A model generated the notes under the pieces. It had not been told where the DNA came from, searched no databases, and saw nothing but the letters and a program-made list of their open reading frames with translations. Both the position numbers and the translations under genes were made by a program. Below are positions 47,795-59,826 of a stretch of DNA of 64,000 nucleotides, piece by piece (positions within the stretch are counted from its first letter, which is position 1; each line of letters begins with the position of its first letter). Source of the DNA: Odontesthes bonariensis (taxonomy: Eukaryota > Chordata > Actinopteri > Atheriniformes > Atherinopsidae); assembly GCF_027942865.1 (NCBI RefSeq), contig NC_134526.1:12308284-12372283 (forward strand), in the 5' to 3' direction.

Positions 47795-49312
47795 TCAGAT
47801 TTCAAACCCTGCACCTTTGGTCTTTGCTTTCACAATGAACTGCTTGCTCTTCTTTTCAAGTGTATTGGAAGCAGTGCAGGTGTAGGTCCCTGGGAGCAGT
47901 GTGGTGGTGGTAACAATAGCTTCACCCTCCATCTTATCTTGCATGTGTTGGGAAGATTCCCAGCTGTATACAGGAGCAGGGTTTCCTGCGGCAGTGCAGT
48001 TTAAAGTGATTTCAACATCCAATGTCAAGTCCAAAATCTCTGTTTCGGGACTGAGGAATGTTGGGGGAACTAGAAAAAAAAAAATTCACAAACATCAATC
48101 TTCAGTGTATGAAACATGAGAACTTCTTTTTAGATTGGGATAAGCCTCATAACTCACAATACACAGATGAAGTGAGCCGTTCTGAAGACACAGTAGGAGG
48201 TGGTTGTGGTCCCTCTGGCCCAAGTTCCAGCTCTGCCACACACCTATACACTGCTCCATTCTCTGCTTTGGTTGGTGTGATGACAAGAATAGAAGACACT
48301 TGGACAGGTGAGGAAGATGTGAGGTCAGAAAAGGAGTGCTTATAAACCTCAGTCTGCCCTCTGTACCACCTCAAGGTGAGATACTGAACTGGAGCAACAT
48401 TCTGAACCTCACAGAGCAGCTGGTACTCTTTTCCTTCCACCATCGGGCCGGTGTGGTTCACCTGCTTGATGGAGACACTGTCTGGAGTTTCTACATAAAT
48501 AATACACAGAGATCCAGTCAGTCAAACGGGTTCATTCTAAATTAATTTTTAAAAAATGCTGTTTTTAAGTCAAGAGCTGACTCACTGTAGAGGACAAGAT
48601 TGAGTTTCTCCTCACACTGTCTCGGAGCTGTGTAAAACACCCCATAGCAGATAGGCTCCTCTATCCAATCAATAAGACTGTCAACTTTCCACTGAACGGA
48701 CCGGTCCTCCTGTGTGTGTGTGGCGCTGATGGCCGACTCCCAGCCCAGGACACGAACTGGGCGTGCAGCTTCACAGCTGACTGACACCGAGTCTCCGAAG
48801 CCCACCACAACCCTGGAGGGCTTGAGGATCAGGGAGCAACCTTCACCTGACACTGAGATGCACAACAGCAGCCACCATCCCCATCACCTTTCACTTTCAT
48901 ATTAACCACATACATGTAGTGCTCATTATGTTACCCCATTGCAACAAACACAGGTTAAATCAAAATAAATGTAAAGTAAGTATGTGCATTTCCAGCACAC
49001 TGCAGCTATTTAAACACAAACTAGCATCTTTTTAAAGTTATTCAGATATTCAATCCACAAAATTAATTCTTTCGTTCAGCAAGGATCACCTTGAAATTGT
49101 TGCAGGAACAGTTATCAATCTTTTCCAGTCTACAGCTTGCCTGTGTTTTTGTGTTGCTTTCATGTATCACCACTACAGTACACCACACTACAGTTAGTGC
49201 ACCAAACATCATCTACAACCCAAAGAAGTGAGAAGAAACATTCAGCCTACAGCATCTTACCAGAACAAAACATGCAAAAGATGAGAATCCATGTCAGAAA
49301 GTTATTTCCCAT
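47795..49312 (-). CDS. ICAM-like immunoglobulin adhesion protein, proximal copy, no evident membrane anchor
   Basis: Coding exons 49312-49261 (signal peptide MGNNFLTWILIFCMFCSG), 48852-48586 (Ig D1), 48490-48158 (D2) and 48069 onward (D3). Phase-1 introns separate the domains as in ICAMs. D1 carries VLGWES, the equivalent of the integrin-contacting I/L-E-T/S motif of ICAM D1. D2 has the PVQYLTLRWYRGQTEVYK strand pair. D3 is C2-type (ITLNCTAAGNPAPVYSW ... GTYTCTASN). Read straight through, translation stops at 47795, giving a 308-aa soluble protein. A donor-like AAAG|GTGCAG at 47815/47814 sits where the distal copy splices to its membrane exon, but it is a weaker donor, and I find no transmembrane exon downstream. 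ICAMs bind beta2 integrins on leukocytes. It is a tandem duplicate of the gene at 53.2-55.6 kb. Which mammalian ICAM it corresponds to cannot be said. Confidence 0.85.
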
Positions 49313-52300
49313 TATATTTTCTTCCTAGAACCGTCGAGAGACAGAGAATTCCAACTTGAACAACCCTGGCAACTCTGCAGGGAACTATGTTGGAACAAAG
49401 CATAGTTCCCTCCCAGCTGACTTTGGGGATGGGAGGGGGTAAAGGGGAGAAGAGGGAAATTTAACAGGTGGCAGGCACCCGTAGAAAACAACCCATTACT
49501 TTGCATAACACTGATCTTTAGACAAGTAAAGGCTTAAAAACAGCATCACAAATGTCCAACAGGATTATAGTATGTAATAAATTTAAAATAAAAGCTACTT
49601 CTACAGCCCAAACTGTTCTTTGCTCTGTAACTTCTGAGGCATTTTTTTCCCCCGGCATAGGGAGATAAATCCAAACTTCACTAATATCCTTAATCTGATC
49701 CACATTAGCTACATTCAAGCCGTAGGTGTGGCCGTTGAAATCAGACCACAGATCTTTTTTTGTGTAAAATTATGACTGGCTGTGCAAGAAAAGCTTGTTT
49801 TAAGTCCCTCTTGCATGCTTGTCTCCTACTGCTTCTGGCCTCCATCCTTTGTGAAATCCCAGCAGGCAGGAGTGTTGGTCTTGTGTGGCATGTAGCTTGT
49901 AAGGCTCACACTGTGACCAGAATGCTACACAGTGTATCAGCTCCAAACGCAACTGCAGTGCTGGGGAGAAAGTAATCAGATGCCTTTTGGTGTATTTATG
50001 GAGAGGACAGCTGTGAGTTCAATGCACTGACAACATGACACGCTCACTTCATTTGCAGATTTAAATATGTCTCAACATGCTCTCTAGAGAAATAGGTCTA
50101 TAGTAAAACCCTTTATCTTTCAACTCTGACTAATCGTGTATCCCCAAGGGCAGGTTGTTATGGCAACACACGCAAGGTATAAACAAACAGTTGGCCTACT
50201 TTTGGGTAAAATCTTTGGTGGAAAGGACAGGAACTGAACACACGGGACAGGGTTTCCAAAAAAAAAAAAATCGTCTTCTATTGGCAATCGTAGGCAGGAT
50301 AACATACTGTTCTTTACATTCACTTTGTGAAAAGCTAATTAGTATGGCAGTCCAAGCACTGTATAATGTAAGCTGGTCTGAAAGAGGCAGAGGAAAAGGT
50401 CCAAGGCATTGACAAAAAGCGGCAAGGAAACACTGACTGGTTTGACTTTGCCTCAATCAGTATTCTGCCTAAGGAGGTCACAGACACAGAAATTGACTGA
50501 ACACAATACTAAGACATGTTTAAGTGATTGTCCCTTTAAAATGACGAACAGCAATCTAAATTCAACTTACACAGTAATAAAGGTTTATTTTCAAGCACAT
50601 TTTTCACTGATACATCAAAATGTTTTGGTTTGAAGTCAGGCAAGTTCAACATAGACACCGACTATTTCATGACAAAAATGGCAGACATATCACATCAATT
50701 CAGTGCAAAAGTATTGGAACATTCAAGAGGCATACGAGTGCAAAACGCTTGTACAAAAATTATGGATTAAAAAAAATACACCACGTGACTATTGCCTTAA
50801 AACTGGCTCAATGCGGATGTCTTTTTGTATCATAAAAAGATGACATGTAGTAAATGAAAGATGCAAACGATACGGACTAAAAGTACAGTTATTATTGTTG
50901 GCAGCGGCTACAGCACTATCTGTTAGGAGAAGCAGGAGGAATTCTCATTCTGATTTAAAACTTAAAATATTTCATGGCATCTCCGGGAACACTACATTGT
51001 AGATTTATATGCAACGCATCAATATTGCATCTGACAGTCCATTCTCAACGTAACAGCGGTGTTGCTTCGTACCAATGTGTGCAGTGCGGCTGCCTAACGT
51101 ATCCTCATCACCTGATCATCTGTTGAAATTTCCCCCAAAACGTCACGTGTTTGAGCTTTTCCAGGTTGCTTTCCAATGAAGGAATAACCTGGTCATCGAG
51201 TTGATGTCATTATCACTCATTTTTACTGTAAATTTCAGTTGTTGTTTTAGGATTACACCAGCAGAACTGTGAGTCACAGCTGATCTGTGGCAGGATACGG
51301 CAGGCGGCCGCAGTGACGCAGAGCAACATGGATGTTGTTTGGTTGAGAAAACACTGACGGTTTGATGAAATAGCAATGCATGAATAACCCATGTATAAAA
51401 TTTAAATAAAAAAACCCACTGAGATTTTTAAGGTTTAAGTAGTTTTCTATGGTGAAAATTTGCACTTCTTTTGTCCCTGCTCCCAGTAGCCATTAGCTTG
51501 GCTAAACCCCTTGAGAGTTAGTTCCTGGTTCTCCAGAGTGTTCCAACTGTTGCCTGGGTGCATCAGATGGGAGTACAGTCTAAGTAAAGCTTTGGAAAGC
51601 AGAGCCCCTTTTAGAAAACATCTTAGTCAAGGTTATATACAGTTACAGACACCATAAACTTGAGCTTACAGTACATCCTTAGTCTGTGTGTTTAAAGCCC
51701 CATGTGAGGGTTATTACACTTAGTACCATAAGATAATCATGTAAAACACAGAGCATAATATCTATCTGCTATGGGATTAATGACTGCCAGCTCCTCTGAC
51801 CTGAGTAGAAGACCATCACTTACATACCACAAGTCCTGGGAAAGGCCAATAACAGCTGGGTTGGCATGTGAAGACCTCAGAAACTGCTGCCATAACATGG
51901 TAATGATCTCAGAAGCTTCCAGCAGATCATCATGTCAGAACACAGATTCACTGATGAGGCTTAACAACAGGTTGACAGTAAGAGCCTGAATGAGTCCGAG
52001 TAATGCCTGACATTTAAAAGGTGACATATTATGCCATTGTTGAACAATTTGGTTAAATTTTCAGAGGTCTTATTGAGATGCACGAGACAAACTTTGGTCA
52101 TAATATCCGTTGGTTTTTCACAGTGGCTCGCTAAATGAGGCGCTTTCAAGCAAAAAGAGTACCGATAAAATGCCAGGACAGTGTTTTTGGGGAGTTTTAC
52201 ATTTGCTGGTGACTTCAGACACCCTAATATATGCAAAAGAAAAGTAGTAATTTTTCCAAAAATGTCAATTTAAAAAGCCAAATATCACAGCACACCAGGA

Positions 52301-53211
52301 ATCTTCCCCGACAATAAGTTGAGATTCATCAAAATGATGTCGGAAAAAATTTAGTTACTGCTGACACGGCTGCTCACCACTAGAAAAGGAACAGCCAAAG
52401 CATTAATGGTTAGGCCAGCAAGCACTAAACAACTCCACAATACAGTGACAAGCCCCCTGTCCTTCGTAATTACAGCCACGTAAATCAGCTTTATAAGCCA
52501 TTTTTTAAGCTGCTAATTTAAACCTCCATTTGTTGTTGGTCAAGTACCATACAGTGGGTTCATCAGAGCTGTTAAGATCCAAACCATAAAGTAAATGTGC
52601 AAGTAACAAATCAAGTCTAGAAGTAGTTAAAAAAAAAAAACAATCAGCAGATCCGGTTGTTAATTGCACACTGATTTGATTGGGCTAATGTGTTCATATG
52701 CACTTGAGTAACTAGCTTGCAGTCAGCTTGGGACATGTGAAAATGTCCTGGACAAAGACTATCGGGTAAGAACTGCTTCTGCCCAACAGTTGCATGAAAA
52801 CAAATCACTCTGTTCTGGTGAGGCATCTGCTAGATGGGTCAACCTACAGTCAGACTAAAACTGAAACAGAAAAAGTTAAGGAAGCAACATCGCTTCAACA
52901 TTTAAAGCAGGTGAGTCACATGTGCCAAATAAGGTCTGACTGCTGTCCTGTTGCATCTATTTAAGTTAATATTGTGCATTTAAACACTATCATACAGTAA
53001 ATGCATGTATGTTATTTCAACATTGGAATGGAGCTTTAAAAACAGTGGCCAAGCCTGAGCAGACAAACACCAACTGAGCATGCAGCAAAGAAAATCCCTT
53101 AAAGCACCTGAAAGCTCATGTATCTCATACGTTTCTCCAAGCAGAAAAAGAATAATTAAATACCATTTTCATAACAAAGCCATGCAAAATTGAATTACAA
53201 ATAAGCCGACT
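49313..53211. other. Spacer between the two ICAM-like genes
   Basis: 3.9 kb, AT-rich, holding the proximal gene's promoter (near 49320-49500) and probably the 3' UTR of the distal gene. A minus-strand AATAAA at 50584-50589 is a candidate end. No open frame resembles a known protein, and I see no third ICAM-like gene here. Confidence 0.6.
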
Positions 53212-53360
53212 TCATATAAGTCCTGATGAGGTAGGTTGATAGTTGCCTCTGTTGCAAGAAAATTTTCCATCAGATTTCACCAAAAACAGACCAGTACCGA
53301 TGACCAGGAGTCCCAGGAATATACCTACTGCCAGTAGGACTGCGAAGGTTGTTCGATCCC
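53212..53360 (-). CDS. Alternative terminal exon B: transmembrane segment plus 25-residue tail
   Basis: Acceptor TTCCACAG, then a phase-1 frame starting GDRTTFAVLLAVGIFLGL, continuing LVIGTGLFLV and a polar tail ending GNYQPTSSGLI before TGA. It has one hydrophobic helix followed by KSDGK, as for a type I membrane protein. The intron from exon 4 would be 220 nt. Confidence 0.75.
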
Positions 53361-55593
53361 CTGTGGAAGACGGGGATTTTTGTTACATTCTCGCTCTCAG
53401 AGAGAGATTCTCTGTTTATGATAAACCACACATCCCAAAATAAGGATAACAACAAAGAAAAGAGCCATTAAAATCCCAGCAGTGGTTCCAGGATGACTTC
53501 CTAATGGAAGACAACAGCATGAAAAATTACAGACAATAGGAGTAAAAACATAAACAGAAATGTGATGAATTCAGTCTTACCTTTAGCTTCGATGACCGTG
53601 AAATATTTGGTGGTGCTGCCCTGCTTATTAGAGGCGGTGCAGCTGTAGGTGCCTTGAAGCTGGAAAGATGGCGTCAAAATGGGCTTTTCCACATTTTGAA
53701 TATTGCCCGTCTCTTGTGAGGGGTGTGAGAAACGCCATCGGTAAGTTGGCACTGGGTTGCCTGTAGCTGTGCAGTTTAAAGTTATTTTTTCACCAGCCGG
53801 AACTTCCAGTGTCTCGTTTGCAGGCACATCGAAGGTTGGCGGGTCTGAGAATGTGCACGAAATGAAAATCCAGACAGAGAGAAAAACATCAAGACAATTA
53901 AAATGACTTGAGAGAAGATCCAGTATTCCCTTACAAATCTGGTAGTTTTTGATGGTTTACTTAAGAAGGTGTTAAAAACTCACAGAGCACATTTATTCCA
54001 TGCGACCTTGATCGCATTGTCAGGGAAGGTCGTTCAGCCGGCCACAAGTTTAGCTGTGCTTCGCACCAGATCTCATTTCCATTGTCATTTCTGTGGGCTA
54101 CCAGTTTGAAATCAGATGACTGATTGAGTGGAGATGTACTGAGATCATCAAATGTCTTGTTGGAGACCATCTCATTCCCTTTGTAAAATAACACAGAGAG
54201 GTATTTCACTGGCGCAACATCGATAATGTCACAGACCATGGGATACGGTTGACCCTCCACCATTTCATCAACGGGCTGGGACATGGACACAGTCTCTGGC
54301 ATTTCTGCAGCAAAAAGAAAAAGAAAAAAGAAAAGTGGAACATCATTAGCAGTGAATGACTAAAAACTAGATATGATCTGCTTGGAATGGTCACATTAAG
54401 CTACTTACTGTAAACAGTAATGTTTAACTCTTCAAGTTTCTGATCATTTTTCAAAGTGATAAAACATTGTGGGTGTATGTCCCAGGTCTTCACTTCAGGG
54501 ATATGAAAGAGTAAAGAAGAGACCCCATGTGTAAGGCCTTGTCCTCCATGTGGAGACTCCCAACCCATTCCCTCCAACTCATTGCACGATGAAGCGCTGC
54601 AGTTGGCCGACAAGGAGCCTCCAAACCTCACCACGACATGTCGGGGGATAAGCTCGATTTCACAGGCACTTGCAGTCATTCCTAGGAAAACAAAACAAGA
54701 CATGATCTAAGTAAAGTTTACAGCACAAGAAGGCAAGTCAAATGTTGGACATGTAATTGGGTTGATGAAGAGCTATTGTTATCGATTAACTACCCCCGCA
54801 GTTCAACTGCAGCTGAAATCAACAGTCAATTCATCAAAAAAAAGTCATTTTGTGGGTTGAAGCATTTTTTTTTTGTATGTAAATATGTTTTTTCCTGTGC
54901 AGTCATTAATAAATGGTGCATGTCCCACTGAATTTCTTTAAAATCAAACAAACAATCTGATCATTGGTGGAGAACATAATCAGCAGATCCAACTATACTA
55001 CAACACAGCGCAACATGTTTCCAAGGCAGTGTATCATTTACAAAAGCGTGAACAACAGTTCACACCTTTGACTTGTTTACAGCAGCTGAAAATAACTTTT
55101 CACTTTCAAAACCACAGCAAACGGTCCGCTCAGCCTAAAAACACAGCGGTGACGAAAGGCTTTCCCCATGTTACTGAGACCAATGCAGCAGCGAGACCTC
55201 CATTTAACTGATGCTAGGAACTTATTTTTACATTTCAAATATCAATCGACCTTATTTTCAAACCTCAGACACTTTAAATGCCCGACTTGAACCATTTCCC
55301 TGTTCCACGCGGACACAAGTTAAGTGATTGCTTGTCTGGCTGTTCAAACTAGTAGATGATTAGTGAAATCGGTGGCTGAAATTTGACCCGGAATGACAAT
55401 AAAAAAAAAAAGAAATAAGCAGGTTTGCAGAAGGGCGTTGGCTCTTCTTAAGAAAACAAAAAAACAAAACACATGACGCTGTAACTTGCGAACAATGGAG
55501 TCGGGCAACTAACGAAGTTACCTGCACGGATAGGTGAGCAGTAGGCTAGTTACCTGTGCACAAGAACAGGAGGCTGAATATGAAGATCCGCAT
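53212..55593 (-). CDS. ICAM-like immunoglobulin adhesion protein, distal copy, two alternative membrane exons
   Basis: Exons: 55593-55554 (signal peptide MRIFIFSLLFLCTG), 54681-54409 (Ig D1, residues ~14-104), 54304-53984 (D2, ~105-211), 53844-53581 (D3, ~212-299), then either 53500-53397 or 53360-53212. All introns are phase 1. Using the first terminal exon gives 333 aa, the second 348 aa; both end in frame. D1 has NCSASSC and GMGWESP, matching the ICAM cysteine pair and integrin-contact glutamate region. D2 has VAPVKYLSVLFYKGNEM. D3 has ITLNCTATGNPVPTYRW and GTYSCTASN. Several N-glycosylation sequons occur (NCS, NIT, NKT, NQS, NET, NCT). The protein should be a type I leukocyte-adhesion ligand at the cell surface. 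Linkage to TYK2 and RAVER1 matches the mammalian ICAM1/3/4/5 cluster. One-to-one orthology is not claimed. Confidence 0.9.
53397..53500 (-). CDS. Alternative terminal exon A: transmembrane segment plus very short tail
   Basis: Acceptor CTTCCATTAG, then a phase-1 frame GSHPGTTAGILMALFFVV continuing ILILGCVVYHKQRISL and TGA. It gives one hydrophobic helix and a cytoplasmic tail of only about nine residues. The intron from exon 4 would be 80 nt. It lies 36 nt upstream of exon B and has no clear internal donor, so A and B look mutually exclusive. Confidence 0.7.
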
Positions 55594-57288
55594 TTGGGTT
55601 TCACCCAAAAATACTCCCTTACAACGACAGAGAAAAAACCAAACACACAACAGTCACGGTTTTAAATATGTGTCTGCTCCCAGCTCACGATGGGTGTCGT
55701 TGCGATCAGTTTCCTTGGAACAGATGTTGCTCCACCCCAGAGCCCTGCTCCCTCCAAACCGCGAGACAAATGCATGGCTCAGGTCGAACACCAAGAAAGG
55801 GAAAAAGAAAGGGACCTCCTACCTTCTTCTTCTTCACTTTTTTGGCGGTTGGTAAAAAAAGGAAAAGGTGCATTACCACCATTCAATTTGTATGGCGCGT
55901 GGATCAGAATGGCGTTTGGTTTGTTATCCTCTTTTTCAAAAAGAAAAAGCTCCATGATACTACTGTTCCCTCCCTCGTTGTTCCTGCACATCTTGTTTCC
56001 CCCACTTTCCCTTCCCCATTGCTTTTGCCAGCTCTATTTTCCTTTCTGCTTAGAGATGCATTTGAGTTCCGACCTGCTGATGTAAACCATTAAATCAGTG
56101 ACTGCGCTTTTTTTCCCTTTCCTGTGCGAATTAATCAGCTATTTCATTTTCTTTAATGCCGATATGAGCAGATACCCATCGATAAAAACAACAACAAACT
56201 TCCCTAAGAATATCTGCTGTGTGAATTATTATTTTGTAAACTGGCCAATGATAAACTAGAGGCCGAACATATGGATCCTTATGGTTATGTATCTTCATTC
56301 CACTATTGTGCTCATGATATTGCAATAATTTCTCCCGTGTATACACTTGTATACATGCACTTGTGTAGATCTGAACATTTCTATAATAACTATCAATGTA
56401 TGATTCTATGGTATGGGAATTGATCCCTCTATCCATGCTTTTCTTTTCTAATACAGTAGTGTGAAATATACTACTTCTTTTTCAGTTCCCCAGACAATGC
56501 CATTGGACTTAAATGTACATGTTCATATTCATTTCTGAATTTGAGAATTGAAATTTCTCTCTCACTACCTTTTCGGAACACCACTACACCTTCACCACAA
56601 CTGTGCTCTTCCAAGCTCCTCCTACTGCTTTGGCTCACAAACAAGTTACCTCCATCTTGTTCATTTTGCCCCTTTTCTAGCCCCCCTTCATGAGGGATTA
56701 CAGTTAAGCTGTGATGTGGGTCTGAAATACTGAAACTCACAAATGTTCAATAAATATCCTACAGAAGGTGCTTGAGAATGCAGTCTTATCGCGTTGTTAC
56801 ATGACAATAATGTCATATATATCGTATTAGAGATGATATTGAATATTACATTATTTTCCAAGTTTGCAACTGAAAAGGAAATCATTTTAGAAAACGTTAA
56901 ATATAGTGGTCACAGGCTGCTCATACTCATCCTCCTGTCCTCATTTTTAGCCACATGATTCACTGTCAGGACGACTGGATGAAAATAACCGGGCATCACC
57001 ATAAAACTGGAGACCACGAGGAATTGTGGGACGGTATGATCTCCTCTCGTTCATGAGGATGGTTCAGTGTATCCTATGCTAAAGGAGATAATAAAGGAAG
57101 CATTGGAGCTCCTGTCTTTAGTATTTAAAGAAGTTGAACGGCTCTCAGCTTAGCTGCTACGCAGATATTTCTGGTTATTTGACCGGACCCTTCCTGCTCC
57201 CCCTGCAGAGTCTGACAGTTTGCTTTAAGTTACTGGATCTCTCCATTTTGTGCATGCGGAGTAACTACAGAAAGCGGGATGATTTTTG
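55594..57288. other. Upstream region of the distal ICAM-like gene
   Basis: It contains the promoter and 5' UTR of the distal ICAM-like gene at its left end and a degraded LINE fragment (56105-56740). From about 56900 to 57288 the sequence is unique-looking, up to the repeat array. No gene is recognised. Confidence 0.55.
56105..56740 (-). mobile_element. Degenerate non-LTR retrotransposon fragment (RNase H end)
   Basis: On the minus strand a broken frame reads ...VCCCFYRWVSAHIGIKENE IAD, a stop, then FAQE. This matches the conserved C-terminal RNase H motif of LINE ORF2 proteins (W-[IV]-P-[GS]-H-x-G-I-x-G-N-E-x-A-D). Upstream frames (GSEREISILKFRNEYEH) fit the linker before RNase H. Stops and frameshifts make it inactive. 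The clade cannot be assigned with certainty; RNase H presence suggests an I-like or Nimb-like group. Confidence 0.6.
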
Positions 57289-57480
57289 GGGGTCCTAGCA
57301 GCGAAGCTGCAGGAACCCATTGTGTTAGTAGCTTTTCCTATTATTGGGGGTCCTAGCAGCGAAGCTGCAGGAACCCATTGAGTTAGTAGCTTTTCCTATT
57401 ATTATTATTATTATTATTGGGGGTCCTAGCAGCGAAGCTGCAGGAACCCATTGAGTTAGTAGCTTTTCCTATTATTATTA
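57289..57480 (+). repeat. Minisatellite head, three copies
   Basis: Three tandem copies (starting about 57289, 57345 and 57418) of GGGGGTCCTAGCAGCGAAGC, then TGCAGGAACCCATTG(A/T)GTT, AGTAGCTTTTCC and a variable ATT run. Differences lie mainly in the ATT run length. Confidence 0.9.
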
Positions 57481-59640
57481 TTCCTCTACTTTCTGCTGCA
57501 ATTGAAGTCTATGGCAGCCCCATGAACGCTATGGTAAAAAGTTGTGAAATTTGGCACACTTAATCAGCCAAGTGCCAAAAGCAAACTCAAGAATTTTCAT
57601 GGCCCTAGAACTTACTCTCTAGCGCCACCAACACGCCAAAGTTCAAAGTGCATTCAGCCTAATAACTTTGGACTCCATGGTCCAAATTTAAAAAATGAGG
57701 CATCCTTGGAATCCTTGGATCATGACGAGTCCAACGCACCCTATGACGTCAATTTGCGTATACCTAGATTTTCCGCCATTTTGAATTTTATCAAAAAGCT
57801 TAAAAAAGCATTTCAGGTCACAGAGATTGTCCAATTTTCACGAAACTTGGCATATAGACTCTTAAGACCAAGCCGCACAAAAGTTATCATGTGGAATTTT
57901 TAATTAGGCTTCCAATTTTCCATAAAAGCCAATCAAACTCGAGGTTGACGCCCCCAAACCGGAAGTGAGGCCATATCTTGAAAACCATTTGATATCATGA
58001 CGTCAAACTTATGACACAGACTCAAGACTGCTAAGGTAAGAGGCCCAAGAAGTTTGGTGACGTTCGGCCTATAGGTGGCGCTATATGTAGCAAAAATGCA
58101 TTTTTGCCCATATCTTTGGACCTCTTGGTCCAAATGTCACAAATGAGGTACCAATAGAATCCCTGGGTGCAGCCGAGGTCAATGCACATTATGACGTCAT
58201 GAGCGCCATCTTGAATTGTCCGCCATTTTGAATTTAATCAAAAACCTCCAAAAAGCATTTCAGGCCACTGAGATTGTCCAATCTCAACGGAACTTGGCAC
58301 ATAGAATCTTCAGACCAAGCCGCACTTAAGTTATCATGTGGATTTTTTTATTTCACTTCCGCGTAACCGCGGCAGCCAATCAAACTCCACGCCGACGCAC
58401 AAATGGAACATTTGGCCGTATCTCTGCGATGCATTGATGTATCGATGCCAAACTTGGTGCATGGACTCACGACGCCTTCCTGAGCAGCCTAAGCCTTCCC
58501 TATTGTGCCATTCTGCTAGGACCCCCACATCGCTGCTTGCAGCTATATTTATTATTATTATTATTATTATTAATCCGTTTCCGCTGCAATTGAAGTCTAT
58601 GGCAGCCCCATGAACGCTATGGTAAAAAGTTGTGAAATTTGGCACACCTAATCAGCCAAGTGCCAAAACCAAAGTCAAGAATTTTCATGGCCCAAGAGCT
58701 TACTCTCTAGCGCCACCAACACGTCAAAGTTCAAAGTGCATTAAGCCTAATAACTTTGGACTACTTGGTCCAAATTTCACAAATGAGGCATCGTTGGAAT
58801 CCTTGGATCATGACGAGTCCAACGCACCCTACGACGTCAATTTGCGTATGCCTAGATTTTCCGCCATTTTGAATTTTATCAAAAAGCTTAAAAAAGCATT
58901 TCAGGTCACAGAGATTGTCCAATTTACACGAAACTTGGCACATAGACTCTTAAGACCAAGCCGCACAAAAGTTATCCAAGGGAATTTTTAATTAGGCTTC
59001 CATTTTTCCATAAAAGCCAATCAAATTCGACGTTGACGCCCCCAAACCGGAAGTGAGGCCATATCTTGGTAACCATTTGATGTTATGATGTCAAAATTAT
59101 AACACAGACTCAAGACTGCAAAGGTAAGAGGCCCAAGAAGTTTGGTGACATTCGGCCTATAGGTGGCGCTATATGTAGCCAAAATGCATTTTTGCCCATA
59201 TCTTTGGACCACTTGGTCTAAATGTCACAAATGAGGTACCAATGGAATCCCTGGATGCAGCCAAGGTCAATGCACATCATGACGTCATGAGCCCCATCTT
59301 GAATTGTCCGCCATTTTGAATTTAATCAAAAACCTCCAAAAAGCATTTCAGGCCACTGAGATTGTCCAATCTCAACGGAACTTGGCAAATAGGATCTTCA
59401 GACCAAGCCGCACATAAGTTATCATGTGGATTTTTTTTATTCACTTCTGTTTAACAGCGACAGCCAACCAAACTCTAAGCCGACGCGCAAATGGGACATT
59501 TGGCCGTATCTCTGCGATGCATTGATGTATCGATGCCAAACTTGGTGCATGGACTCACGACGCCTTCCTGAGCAGCCCAAGCCTTGCCTATTGTGCCATT
59601 CTGCTAGGACCCCCACATCGCTGCTTGCAGCTATATTTAT

Positions 59641-59826
59641 TGGGGGTCCTAGCAGCGAAGCTGCAGGAACCCATTGTGTTAGTAGCTTTTCCTATTATTG
59701 GGGGTCCTAGCAGCGAAGCTGCAGGAACCCATTGAGTTAGTAGCTTTTCCTATTATTATTGGGGGTCCTAGCAGCGAAGCTGCAGGAACCCATTGAGTTA
59801 GTAGCTTTTCCTATTATTATTATTAA
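59641..59826 (+). repeat. Minisatellite head, second block of three copies
   Basis: The same ~57-73 bp unit as at 57289-57480, again in three copies (starting about 59641, 59699 and 59760), placed just before unit 3. Confidence 0.9.

Noticed and set aside
47735-47812. Hydrophobic frame (EVLIVQAISTHCILICISFC...) after Ig D3 of the proximal ICAM-like gene
   Set aside because: It is out of frame with D3. Joining it would need a 36-nt intron, and its pyrimidine-rich sequence looks like a splice-acceptor tract.
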